From Durusdinium trenchii (Eukaryota > Sar > Dinophyceae > Suessiales > Symbiodiniaceae), in contig CAXAMN010013780.1 in the NCBI GenBank assembly GCA_963970005.1, positions 381,668-445,667 of the forward strand: a DNA stretch of 64,000 nt. Reading direction: 5' to 3'. Position numbers and translations under genes: made by a program. The notes under the pieces are model-generated. The model was not told where the DNA came from. It saw only the letters and a program-made list of their open reading frames with translations, and did no database searches. Below, piece after piece: positions 11,811 to 22,124 of the stretch (position 1 is the stretch's first letter; every line of letters starts with the position of its first letter).

Positions 11811-12607
11811 TTTTTTTGAGCCTGCCAGCATTTTTGCAAGGTGGGGTAGACAAAAAATTGCAAAAACACGGGCAGGCTCAAAAGAACATAAATTTCAAAA
11901 GGCACTAGTCACAAAACCCTGGCAGGCTCAAAAAAAATCAAAAGTTTTAGGATAGTTTAGGATCTATGGGGGGTCCGGGGTCTGGGGGGTGTATATTTTT
12001 TTGCTTTTTTTGAGTCTGCCAGTGTTTTTGCAAGGTGGGGTATATAAAAATAGCAAATTCGTTGGCAGGCTCAAAAGAAGCAACAATTTATACACCCCCC
12101 AGACCCCCCATAGATCCTAACACGTTTGTTTTTTTTGATTTTTTTTGAGCCTGCCAGGTTTTTGTGACTAGGGCCTTTTGATGTTTTTGTTTTTTTTTTG
12201 AGCCTGCCAAGGAATTTGCTATTTTTTATATACCACACCTTGCAAAAACACTGGCAGGCTCAAAAGAAAAAAAATCAAACAGACCCCCCATAGATCCTTT
12301 TTTTTTTAGCCTGCCAGGGTTTTGTGACTAATGCCTTTTGAAATTCTTGCTTTTTTTGAGCCTGCCAGTGTTTTTGCAAGGTGGGGTATATAAAACATAG
12401 CAAATTCCTTGGCAGGTTTAAAAAAAAAAAAAAACAAGAAATTATGCACCCCCCAGAGCCCCCATAGATGCGAACACTTTAGATTTGTTTGATGTTTTTG
12501 AGCCTGCCAGGGTTTTGTGATTATGGTCTTTTGATTTTTTTTGAGCCTGCCAGTGTTTTTGCAAGGTGGGGTAGACAAAAAATCACAAATTCCTTGGCAG
12601 GCTCAAA
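11811..12607. repeat. Array of GAGCCTGCCA/TGGCAGGCTC inverted repeats
   Basis: Within 800 bp, GAGCCTGCCA or a close variant occurs eight times on + (about 11818, 12012, 12147, 12200, 12308, 12358, 12500, 12543). Its reverse complement occurs six times (about 11870, 11920, 12063, 12252, 12410, 12595). Pairs enclose a conserved core containing TTTTTGCAAGGTGGGGTA and an A-rich segment. Copies are separated by a second conserved segment (TTTGTGACTA...CCTTTTGA) and by ACCCCCCATAGATCC. Long T or A runs flank each motif. The frames here are artefacts. Confidence 0.9.
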
Positions 12608-13610
12608 CAATCAAAATTTGTTGCACCCCCCCAGAGGCCCATACTGCCAATACGCGGTTTTCTGGAAATATTGTTATCTTCTTATTCGAGGTACCCCCTA
12701 TGAAATGTACTTTGAGGGGGGGGGGTGCATGTTTGTACCTAGATATGTGTGTACATTAATTTTAGCCAGGTGTGAACATGATTGCCTTTTTAACCTTCGA
12801 GCACGCTCCAGTTTACATGACGTCGCAGTGTTTAAGGAGGTCTTAAACGGTCTTAAAGACCAGGGAACTCTGGAACCCTCAGCTGGCGGCCCTCCACCAT
12901 GCACCAGCAAAATGGTGGTCTCCAGGGTCACATCGAGTTGTTCAACCCACCCCGTTCAGAACTCTGCGACTGTGAGCGGGTTTGAGCGGGCTTGAGCATG
13001 AAAAAGAAGAAGAAGAGCCAGGAGCATACATGTTGACAACAAAAAATGGTCGTGAGGAAAAGGGTAGATTGGACCCCAACGCCAAAGACGCTTCCTGGAC
13101 TTGCAGGTGACGTCCATCAATTATAGAGACTGAATCAACACATTCGCTCATCGAAAAGACCTTTCCCCCTCTGCTCTCCATTCGTTGCTGCGGGCCGGGC
13201 AATGGTGGACCCAGGGGACGCACCAGACTGTGAAACTTGGCATTGATTAAGGCATCGTTGTCCGCAGAGTTGCGCCATCCATGTCCGGTTTCTGGTCAGT
13301 GTTCTCGACAACTGGGAATTGAGTTAAATAGTGGTCATTGCAGCTAGACTGCCAGGACCGGTCTTGAAAAAGAGGTTGCCCGTCCTAAATTGCCCAAGAA
13401 GGGTATGACTCAGACTCCGGCAAGGGCGGTGTGAAGCAAAGCAACTGGCGACCAGAGCCTTTAGGAGTAGTTTCACGGGGTGTTCAATCGGCTCGGGCAT
13501 CCCCCGCAACTGGGTCTCTAAGAAATGGGGATCCCTTGCCACTATAAAATGCCTTTTGGGTAGTCACCTTGTAGAGAGGGTAGTTGCTGAGAGTTTTGAG
13601 AAGACATGAA
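12608..13610. other. Stretch without a supported gene
   Basis: A G-run occurs at 12715-12725. Open frames on both strands between 12.49 and 13.22 kb begin in the array and have no recognisable domain. CACTATAAAATGCC near 13540 is the reverse complement of the motif repeated from 13.6 kb onward. Confidence 0.4.
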
Positions 13611-14250
13611 AAGACATTTTATAGAGGCGGTTCTGGGACTGTTTTTGGATACTTTATGGAATGCCTAGTGATCCCTGGACAAGGCATTTTCTAGAGGCGT
13701 ATGTCGGAAATGGACGTGTCCCGCTTGGGGATCTGGTTAGTCATTTTATAGAAAAGCTGCGTTCACACTAGGTGGATCTGGCAAAGCATTTTATAGAGAA
13801 TTTGGTGTTGGAGATCATGTCAGAGCGGGAATCTGGCATAGCCATTTTTTAGAACCAACGCTTGCGCGCCAATTTTTGATCAATTTCATCATGATGAGAT
13901 ATGTTTCACCTGTGGAACCTCAAAAATAAAAGACTATCAAAGACACATGAGTACACTATCAGGCTCGTCGCGCAGATGTGTGCAGACATGTTTGAATCCA
14001 GTAATGTCATTTTTTTAGCGAACACGTGCTTCCCATGTTGGGATCCAGTATTGTCATTTTTTAGTGAAAACGGGTTTCCCAACATCTTATACCCATTCAT
14101 CTGGATATTCATTTTATAGAGCCCTCTTCTTTCTGCTTCGTGGATGTTATGCCTGTCATTTTGCAGAGCATGTTCTTCCACTGCTCCTTAGCCACACCTG
14201 GATGTGGCTTGGCATTTTATATAAACACTTTTGCCTGTCATTTTATAGAG
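13611..14250 (+). repeat. Degenerate tandem array of CATTTTATAGAG
   Basis: About eleven copies of (G)(T/G)CATTTTATAGAG or close variants, at about 13615, 13684, 13740, 13785, 13840, 14006, 14053, 14108, 14155, 14212 and 14237. Most are spaced 45-70 bp. A gap of about three units lies between 13840 and 14006. Several are preceded by GGATCTGG or GGATCCAGT. The intervening DNA varies more than the motif. Confidence 0.75.
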
Positions 14251-16429
14251 ATTCTATCCCTTGCCACTCAATGTTTAGAGGGCAGCTCTCTAAATAATGA
14301 CCAGCAAAGCACCCAGCGGATGGGAATGAAATCGTCCATGATGACCCTGTACTAGGCTCTTTCGCAAGAAGTCTTTCTGCAATGCAATACTTGCCCAGCT
14401 CACAGGTCAAGATGCTCAAGGACCTTCCCGCAACTGATGGCGCCCGACCGAAAGAGCCCTTGCGAAGCCTTCTCGAAACTTGGCGTTAAAGGGTAGTCTC
14501 TCGGGTGAGCCGCTCAAACGCCATAGTCGGGGCGGAGGAACAACACTGTCACATTCATGGGTCATAATCACTCAGAACGGGGAGACAACAGTTTGTTTTT
14601 GCAGGTTCACAAAGCCTAGACCTGTCGCTTCCCTTTGCCTGGCATGCATGTAGCTCCATCCGACAGTCCATCCGACTGTCTATCCGTCAGTCCATCCATG
14701 CTTGCATGTGCGCACATGTGCCAAGGCCAGGAGCGCCAGTCGCCTGGCAGAGCTTGGCCGTAATTCCACGAGTCTCTGCAACTTGTCTCAGCAGCTTTGA
14801 GACATCAAGAGAGGTCCAATTAGCTGTCTGCGGGTTTTTGCATTTTTGATCAACTTGACTTCAGCTAGCGCTGTCAGTGTTTGACCCGGCTTGGCCCGGT
14901 TTGACCTCATCGGCTTCGAGCCACTGATTCACCCGGATTCACCGTTAACGGTCCGGACTTTTGTGGAGGACCGGGCAGCGTGGGCTCAGAGTTTGGTGGC
15001 GAAGCTGCAGGGGATCAACTATTTTAGATTTGAAGGACCGCCCGACAAAAGCAGGCCACCTGATTTGATGTGCTTGGCCTTTAGTGCCTGGAAACTTGCA
15101 ACTTGCCCTTCGCTTCCAATGTTCCTTTTTTGCTCCTTGCTTGCTGCTGGTGGGAGGACGAATCATCAAGAAGATCAAAAGCATATAACAATATTGTGCT
15201 GCACAGAACGTGGACCCCCAGTAGTCCTTGTCCTTGGCGGTTCATTGGAGCTATAGGTGGCTCCTTTGACCGCGTTCAAGCTCCATGCTACCTCTCTCTC
15301 GCCCTCTCGCCTTCTCTTCGCTTTATCTTTGGGATTTGGGAGGAGGAATCTCTCACCATCAACCTATAGACTGACAAGAAAAACGGACACCGCAAATATC
15401 ACACAAAAAACGGAACCCAAACATCAACCTACCAGCCTATACGGAACACGATGGAACGCGTATTTTCGATGTTCCCCAAAATCGAGAGGCCATTGCAAAC
15501 CCATACGGAACCAACCCGATGCAATTGTGAGTTCTGGGGCTCACATCTGCATGTTGAAGGCTCACTTTCGACTCGCGTGAACGTGTTCTTCGCGAGGTCG
15601 GCGTTTGGTCGATTTGTGCTCGAAATACGGGTGTGTGACACCAGATCCAAAACACACATGTGGGAAACGTCATCTTCCTGAAAATTAAGAAGATCGTCTT
15701 TTACATGTGTCACGCTTTCTTGGTCTCTTGTTTGATTAGGAATATATAGAACCGTTCCCCCAAAGGAGGTACATCAGGCTTGCGCGGCTTGCAGGGATAA
15801 ATCCAGCTGACCTCCCTTCTTGTTGGTTTCACACGGTGAGCGGCAGCGGTCGGCAGTAGTACGTATATTCTGCGCGATCCTGTCTGCAGGACGACAGCGC
15901 CTTGCAGAAGAGAGCTGCGCAGCAGGAGATTGCGCAGGCAGTGCCTTGCCTGGGGGCGGATGAGCAGGGCTCTCCGCTGGAGGCCTGTGTCGGGCTGAGC
16001 GGGTTCTATGCCGCTTGGGCCGGGTTTGCCGTTGCGGTCGGTCGCTTACTTGGATAGATTCCTCGAACGTTGGGAGCTCTAGGTACCTGAGCAACGCGCT
16101 TTCAGGTTGAAGTGTTGCCGAAGACAGGATGTTTTTCTTGGGAGCTACATAAATGAATGTGATTCTTGGGGGAGAGGGAATGTAGGGAGAAGATGATGTG
16201 ACATGGTCTTGCCAGATCAATGTTCAAGCAGGTGCCAAAACCATCTTTGACGTGAGGGTTGTGGAAATCTCGGAGAAATCCCAAGGAGTCCATGTGCCCC
16301 TGGAAATCCCAGAGACCTGACATCTCCCAGTGGTAATGACAGTCCCAGAGTTCGATTCATGGTCTTGTGGAGTGCGTGCACCACCTGCTTCATTATTGGC
16401 TGCCTCGGATTTGCAGGCATATAGTGTAG
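14251..16429. other. Stretch without a firmly supported gene
   Basis: Overlapping frames exist on both strands, for example an Arg/Pro-rich minus frame at 15774-16220 and a plus frame at 14891-15256. None has a recognisable domain. Confidence 0.4.
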
Positions 16430-16642
16430 TATTTCGGGGAGATCTTCAGCGAGTGGCTCACCGAATTCACCGATGTGTTCCTTTTCGAGTTCCTCCACCA
16501 ACGGCCGTGTCATCCAACAAAGCGTTTCTTCTTACAATTCCGGTTAAAGCGCTTCTTCAAGAAGGCCAGTGAACACGGTGTGCTGCCATGTGACTGGTTT
16601 CCTTTTACCTTTTCCTTAGCATTCGGTAAAGAACGTGTCTAA
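16430..16642 (+). CDS. Coding-like segment, aromatic-rich, unknown
   Basis: Seventy sense codons run from just after a TAG to TAA at 16640. The peptide has FGEIFSEWLTEFTDVFLFEF and later KRFFLQFRLKRFFKKASEHG. The even use of Phe, Trp, Lys and Glu looks more like protein than random frame. No start or acceptor is evident. It may be the last exon of a gene whose upstream part is not identifiable. A minus frame covers the same DNA. Confidence 0.3.
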   Translation, partial: YFGEIFSEWLTEFTDVFLFEFLHQRPCHPTKRFFLQFRLKRFFKKASEHGVLPCDWFPFTFSLAFGKERV

Positions 16643-16829
16643 GGTTCGGTCCGATGTTCTCGATCTGCCGCAGCACATTTTTTCAAGATAGGATCTTATG
16701 AAACTAAGTTCTCACCGCAGTAGTTCCAACGTTTTTGGGAGCAACTCACAATAATAAGCACTCTTGCACCGAGGCATAGGCTACCCCATCTCATGCGATA
16801 CAACTGAAGGTGCGCTGCGAGCGAGTGCC

Positions 16830-17465
16830 ATGCAACGCTCCCCTGTGTATTGCGTCAACTTGAAGCGACAAAGGAAGCGCGGGGAGCAGTCCCTGGAATC
16901 TCTGAGATCTCTTTCTTTGGAAAACATTGAGATTGTTGACGCCGTGGGCGGCGAGAAGCTTCTTCAGCAAGGGGGCAGATCTCGGAAGATATCTGCCACG
17001 ACATGGCGGTTGACGTATGGCGTCAACCAGCAATGGGTGTCAAAGCGTATTCGCCCCAGGAAGCTGGGAGCGTCACAGGGAGCGAGCATGTGTGCCCACG
17101 CTTGCAGCGAAAGCCACGGACTTGCTCTGAGATTGGTGCTGCATCAGCTCAGGGAGTCAGAGGCACATCACATTTTTGTGTGTGAGGACGATTGCGTGCT
17201 GCCTGAAGGTGTGAACGCCAAAGGCTTCTTGCTTCGCCTGGCAAAGGTATGTCGGGCACTTGATGCCAAGTATCCGCATTGGTGCTGTTTGCTTCTGGGG
17301 CGGCATCCCCGGTACAGCTTCAAGACTGGCAACCAGGCCACTACCATCCCTGGAGCGCCTGGGTTGCAAATGGGTGTGCGCTTTAACAGGAACTCCCCCA
17401 ATCAATGGGTAGACTGTAGAAGTTTCCTTCTTGCAGGGCTTCTTTGGCCGGCTGAACTACTTTAA
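16830..17465 (+). CDS. Glycosyltransferase family 25-like protein
   Basis: From the ATG at 16830 the 211-residue frame shows the GT25 order. There is a VYCVNLKR strand near residues 6-13, then IVDAVGG near 35-41, a Gly- and Cys-containing segment ending SESH at 93-96, and an FVCEDDCVL acidic motif near 116-124 that in this family sits at the metal/nucleotide-sugar site. GT25 enzymes transfer hexoses, for example to collagen-type hydroxylysine or to lipooligosaccharide. The acceptor here is unknown. The family is usually longer after the EDD motif, and the last 40 residues lose resemblance, so the gene may splice onward near 17400 or be truncated. The frame extends upstream to 16764 without an ATG. 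Confidence 0.6.
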   Translation: MQRSPVYCVNLKRQRKRGEQSLESLRSLSLENIEIVDAVGGEKLLQQGGRSRKISATTWRLTYGVNQQWVSKRIRPRKLGASQGASMCAHACSESHGLALRLVLHQLRESEAHHIFVCEDDCVLPEGVNAKGFLLRLAKVCRALDAKYPHWCCLLLGRHPRYSFKTGNQATTIPGAPGLQMGVRFNRNSPNQWVDCRSFLLAGLLWPAELL

Positions 17466-18044
17466 CGCACAGGCTCTTCAGTTTGTTTGGGTCTTCTTTA
17501 TGCCTTTTTTGCCGTCGCGTTGAGTTTTGGAAGTGTCGACCCTAAAACTTAGCTTGGGAGTGCTGCCGTTTTAAAGTATCCTTTTTTCTTGCGTGCCAGA
17601 GCTGTGGGCTGCTTTGGATCGAGGAGCGCGGTTCTGGTAGGAATGCGCCGCAAAGCTGGACAACGATACAGACTGATGCTCAATGGCAAAACGGTAGTAG
17701 GTGCAGTGCGCATTCGCACCAATGTGCGCCTGCTGAGGTTGTAGATGGCATGTTGCATAACGGACATCTGATAAAGCCAAAGCAACCGCTACCGCCCCTC
17801 AATAGTCATAATATAACATATATATTGTATAATATAGATATTAAATCTAAATCAAAATTTTGAGTCGTGAGCTCGGTTCTGCAGGGCCTTTAAACCTTCG
17901 CAACTTTAAATCATTGGCAATCACAACACAATGGACCTGGACATTTACCGCGGTAACTTTGTTACACCTTCCCCGCAGTATCCCGCCAGGAACATTGCAC
18001 GGGACATTATGCCCCACAAACTGATGATTGTCAAACATTCACAG
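17466..18044. other. Stretch without a supported gene
   Basis: Short frames only. An AT-rich patch lies at 17808-17860. An acceptor-like TTCCCCGCAG near 17976 may begin a short exon, but its other end is not clear. Confidence 0.35.
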
Positions 18045-18261
18045 GCATGTGTTGCTGGCCAAAATGCGCCACGCACAACGACTTTTTCTTATGAGCCTAG
18101 CCAAGGTTGGATTTGGAAATAGAACCACTGATGATGTTGCAAAGTTTTTTCTAGCAACAATCTACGCATGGAAACCTGAAAAAAGGGTGCCCTATTTCCC
18201 CCTGGCCACGCCCAAGCTAAGTAAAAGTCCCAGCAGGTTACGCTATGATTTTCACGCGTAG
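18045..18261 (+). CDS. Candidate exon of unknown gene (18-25 kb locus)
   Basis: After ATTCACAG the frame encodes a helical, Leu/Lys-rich peptide containing LAKVGFGNRTTDDVAKFFLA, and runs to TAG at 18259. The internal donor is not obvious. It is immediately followed by a second coding-like segment in another frame, which argues for a short intron or a frameshift. Confidence 0.35.
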
Positions 18262-18439
18262 GCAGCCCTTGGTGTCATGCAAACAAATCCGAGGTGAACT
18301 TTGCTGACGTGGTGGTGCAAAATCATTGCATCCTGCGGCGCCGCAATTCGCAGACGGAAGAGATTACTGAGCAGACTTTGGATGGCATGGCCAGGTTGGG
18401 GCAGCTCAATGACAACTCATTGGCCAGTGCAATGCGGAA
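18262..18439 (+). CDS. Candidate exon of unknown gene (18-25 kb locus)
   Basis: It follows CGCGTAG and ends before a possible GTTTCC donor. The frame contains KSEVNFADVVVQNHCILRRR and a Gln/Thr/Glu helix. It has no named domain but coding-like composition. Confidence 0.35.
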
Positions 18440-19144
18440 GTTTCCGCGCCGGGTGTTTTTTTGAGCCTGAGCTGGTAGAGCAGGGCGCAACAGTGCCGTC
18501 AAGCCTGCAGCTCTTGAGTGGCCGTGGCGGCCAGGCTGGCTACAATGAGGCTCTGGCCACGCGAAAAAAATTTTCAGACACGAAGTGTAGGACACTGGCC
18601 CGGCAGCGCATGTCGAAGAAGAGTTCGCAGGCGCTGGGGCCGCATGGCCGTGGATCACAGCCTATCAAGGCCAAGTCTTTGCAGAAGCTTCGGAAGGAAG
18701 TGGGCACTGTGGGTGGACAGCGCGGCTGCGGCAACGGCTCAACAGAGCAGGTGGTGGAGAGGAAGGCGCGGTGGACGCAGAGATGGAAAGACGAAAATTG
18801 TAACTGGCCAAGCCGACGCCTTGCTGCAAAGAAGTGGAGGGTGTCCGGAGACCTTTGAACTCTGGGCGCGGGCCAAAGAAGAAACTCCGTGCGAGGGCCA
18901 TGCTTGAATATGTCGTGGTTGCTGGACGCTCGTGCTTACAAAGAAGCAGCAAGAGAAGTTGGTGCAGCCGCTTGGTGTGTTGCTGCTCAGAGTATCGGTC
19001 ATTCTGCTCTCAGCCCCACTGACTCACCCATGGCTTGAAGCGTCTGATGATCGGTGGCCATGATTTCGGTCTCTGACTTTCTAGGAACAGGAATGTGAGC
19101 AGAAAGCTTTCAAACGAAAAGATTTGCTGTCTGGCTGTCTGATA
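18440..19144 (+). other. Coding-like segment, boundaries unresolved
   Basis: The plus frame at 18470-18858 encodes a Lys/Arg/Gln-rich basic peptide with KKSSQALGPHGRG and SLQKLRKEVG. Another frame at 18800-18906 is also open. I cannot choose splice sites and give no product. Confidence 0.25.
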
Positions 19145-19410
19145 AGGCGGTATGATAACCAAAACCACCCATATAACAAGTTCTCAGCCCTATGTGTATA
19201 ATCTGAGCTCAGCGCTTACAGGGGACCATCGAGGGTGGTTTTGGTTATCATACCGCCTAACCTCAAGTGATCTACAGGCTTGAGAGGCCAGAGAGTTGGG
19301 CGACCAACCCACCTCTCAAGCCCCAGCTCTCTCAAGCTCTCTGGCCTCTCAAGCCTGTAGTTCACTTGAGGTTAGGCGGCGTGATAACCAAAACCACCCC
19401 TCGATCGTCC
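19145..19410. repeat. Fold-back element with 72-74 bp arms
   Basis: The arm at 19224-19295 is the near-perfect reverse complement of 19337-19410, with a 41-bp loop rich in CTCTCAAG words. A third partial copy of the arm end (AGGCGGTATGATAACCAAAA) sits at 19145-19170 in the orientation of the right arm. This is the architecture of a non-autonomous fold-back or MITE-like element. Target-site duplications are not clear. Confidence 0.8.
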
Positions 19411-19426
19411 ACTCCAAGAGCCCGTG

Positions 19427-19553
19427 CCACTTGTTGCCACTTCATGCCACTTCAAGTGGCGCGAAGTGGCAAGATTGAATGCTATACAGACAGCCCTCGA
19501 TGATCCGCCACTCCACGCCACTTTATGCCACTTCAAGTGGCGTGAAGTGGCGT
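19427..19553. repeat. Two GCCACTT/AAGTGGC palindrome clusters
   Basis: Clusters at 19427-19471 and 19506-19553 each read GCCACTT repeated, then the palindromic centre GCCACTTCAAGTGGC, then GAAGTGGC. They are about 80 bp apart and adjoin the fold-back element. The two share the order of submotifs, so one was probably copied from the other. Confidence 0.75.
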
Positions 19554-19819
19554 GAGGCTACATTTTGCTCACCCAGGTAAAAGCTCCAACCCAATCCCCG
19601 AAGCCATGCGTGAGCTGTCGTGACCTGCTCGCAATGTTTCTTTGGTCGCCAAGTTCCCCCGAACCACTAAATGATTAACTGTGCGGCGTGCAAAATCCAA
19701 TAGCTTGAGTTGTCCAGTCGGTCTGGGTCGACAGCTTGCACCTTTCCCATCCGTTTCACCGCCCCACACCCGTTTCGATTTAGTAATTTCCCGCCGTGCA
19801 AGATCAGCCGCAGCTGCAG

Positions 19820-20156
19820 GCTCTTGTGGGATGACTCGGCCTACGCGGCGACCACCGATGTGCTCTACAACTTTCGAAAGCAGCCGATTCTAATCGGGAG
19901 CGCGAAAGAAGGACAAGAGATTATCGTGGAGCTTCCTCCTGGAGAGCCTCCGCCAGATGTGCCACCAGAAGATTTGGCCAATCTTGGGCTCAGCTTCTGT
20001 TTGAAGCGCACGGACTGCAACCATGACCTGTGGGAGGCAGGGCCTTTCATCATTTCGTTCTATTTGATTGACCATGCAGATTTACGGCATACTATCGTTT
20101 TTCTTTACCTTTGCCACCACCGTTGCTTAAGCCGCCAGGTGTTCATGAAGCCATGA
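19820..20156 (+). CDS. Candidate exon of unknown gene (18-25 kb locus)
   Basis: After GCTGCAG the frame encodes LLWDDSAYAATTDVLYNF, then a strand-rich segment, then a Pro-rich stretch PPGEPPPDVPPEDL, and a hydrophobic IISFYLIDHADL. It ends at TGA 20154-20156. The composition is convincingly coding, but the family is not recognised. The true 3' splice position may lie before the stop. Confidence 0.4.
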
Positions 20157-20521
20157 CGTGGCAAGGATGTCACAAAGGAGAGCATGATGCATTTGACGGG
20201 CATGGTCCTGGCTAAGTGTGTCCAGTGCCATGAAGTGCCACCTCAAGGCTGTGCATGTGGTGGGCGTCCGCCACACAGCAGTTTTAATTGGTTGGTGGTG
20301 GGGCTTTCCAGCCCACACATGGATGTGCCCTTCTGGAGTGATTGCTGCCAAGCTGCATTATAGCCCCGCCCACGCATCATTGAAGCCCTTTGTGTTTCGA
20401 GGCATAACCTTCACAAGCCCACTCCTTGCTTCTTCAAACCGGGTGTTCACCTTGAGATACGTCGACATAGAACCATTCAAAGCAGTTTAGTGTTGGCCGC
20501 TGTTGGGGGCGATTGCCACAG

Positions 20522-21462
20522 GCCACATCGGTCCTGATGCAGGGATTCCCCTCTACGCCTTCAAAACGCTTTGCTATGAGAAGAAGCACCCATTCTTTGG
20601 CTGCATCGACCCCGAACATGTGCAGAAAGCTCTGAGCAGGGGGTTCAGATGCGGGAACCGTTCAATGGCCATTGGCGATTTGACCGTTTGTGCTACGTCC
20701 CTGTTGGGGGTGGTTCCACCATCAGTGTTCGAGCATGTGACATCAATGCGGTACGCAGACGCCATCTATATGATGAAGCCAACTTCATCTTGGGATTTGT
20801 TTGGCCTCGCATTCTATCAGCTGATGTGCACGCTCATCATTTGCACATGGACTGCATCTGAGTTCAACGCTGCAGCACAGTTCCACAATTGCTTGGTCGG
20901 TTACTACATGTTCTTGCGTAGCGTGTCGCAAGCGCGCCGCCGGCACGGCAGACGGTATGAGACTGAGTGCCTCGCCTTGATCACGATGCGCAACACACTT
21001 TGCTGCGCAGGACATGCGCTTCAAAGGCAGGGGATGCTTTTTTTTGCGGTTCAATGGGCCTTGCGCCATGGTAAGCCAGGGCAAGTCGGGGCGCACCTGC
21101 AGTAAAGCCAAGACATGTTTTCGGATGCGTCCTGCACCTTGTATCTTCCTTTCTTGTTTCAGATGTATAGTGAAGCAATTGTCCATGAGCGCGCATGGCG
21201 CAGGCTGACCAGCGGCGATGGCTCCTCCTACAGTTTGCACTGCTGCATGGAAGACAGCCTGGAACATCGGTTCAGTCAAGTGAAGGCCCCGTTCAGGGGC
21301 GCACCTTCTCTGAAAGACGCTGTGGTTTCGACCAAGATCCGTGTGAGCGAGGGGGCTTTGAGCCGAGCGCAACTTACGAACCAGACCAGCGGCTTGAACT
21401 CTCACAACAAGCGCTTGCATGAGGTTGCTCAAGCGCGGCGGCCTTGGGTAGCAAAGAGCTAG
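20522..21462 (+). CDS. Unknown protein, two exons with a 78-nt intron
   Basis: Exon 1 (20522-21084) follows GCCACAG. Exon 2 (21163-21462) follows CTTGTTTCAG. A GT donor at 21085 keeps phase 0, giving a frame of about 287 residues to TAG. Exon 1 contains HVQKALSRGFRCGNRSMAIG and hydrophobic helices. Exon 2 contains EDSLEHRFSQVKAPFRGAPS. The latter loosely recalls the LExxF...K/R...G motif near the C-terminus of some cut-and-paste transposases, but I cannot name a family. A 215-codon antisense frame spans the same DNA and is less protein-like. The locus may be a host gene or a domesticated or decayed transposon. Confidence 0.45.
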
Positions 21463-22124
21463 ACAAAGCCGTGCGTCCTTGTGGTGCCAGTTTCAGAACG
21501 CTTTGCATCGAGGAAAAGAGCCTTGTGAGAACACCGGGCTTCCGATCGAGTTGAGATTGCCTAACCTAGGTAGGCTCTGTAGCTCTGTTGGGAATTATTT
21601 GTTCACTTCCCATGGCTCAAGAAATAGGATCCAAAATGCACCTTGGGAGCCAGTCCCCACGTGGGAACGCAGCCCTGGAACACTTTGCAAAAATAGAAAG
21701 CTTGCAAGTATCACAGCTTCCTAATTGTTCGCCTTGTGGGCGCGCCACTAAGCACAATCAAAGGCCAAGGCTTTTCAAGTGTTCTCTATAGACATCAGGT
21801 GGGGCAGCAGCCCCAACGCTCGTTTTTGGTATTGAATCTTGAAGCGTACTTTGACTGCAGCGAGCAATGATGTTTTTGCAAAGGATTTTGGGTCACATTT
21901 GTTTGTCTGGCTGCTTCGGACAGCCTATGTCCCCAGCGCTGTCCTGCAAACCAAAAATAGACGTAAACACTCCGACCAACCCAGACTGCCAGCTTGCTAG
22001 CTGGACGACAAGGACCGAAGGACAGGACAAAAGCAAACGTCGTTCTCAGCTCGCTTCCGGGCTCGTCCCCAACTTTGCCCCGGAAAAATACGTTTCCGGC
22101 GACCTTGGACATATGGCTGGCGTG

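Noticed and set aside
11811-12607. CRISPR-like array
   Set aside because: The repeats occur in both orientations with conserved rather than unique spacers, and the genome is eukaryotic.
12306-12995. Frames across the GAGCCTGCCA array
   Set aside because: They read through T/A runs and repeat words, so they are artefacts of repeat composition.
15774-16220. A 148-codon minus frame, Arg/Pro-rich
   Set aside because: Low-complexity, no domain, no convincing splice sites.
20785-21432. A 215-codon minus frame
   Set aside because: It is antisense to the phase-consistent two-exon plus gene and has a less protein-like composition.
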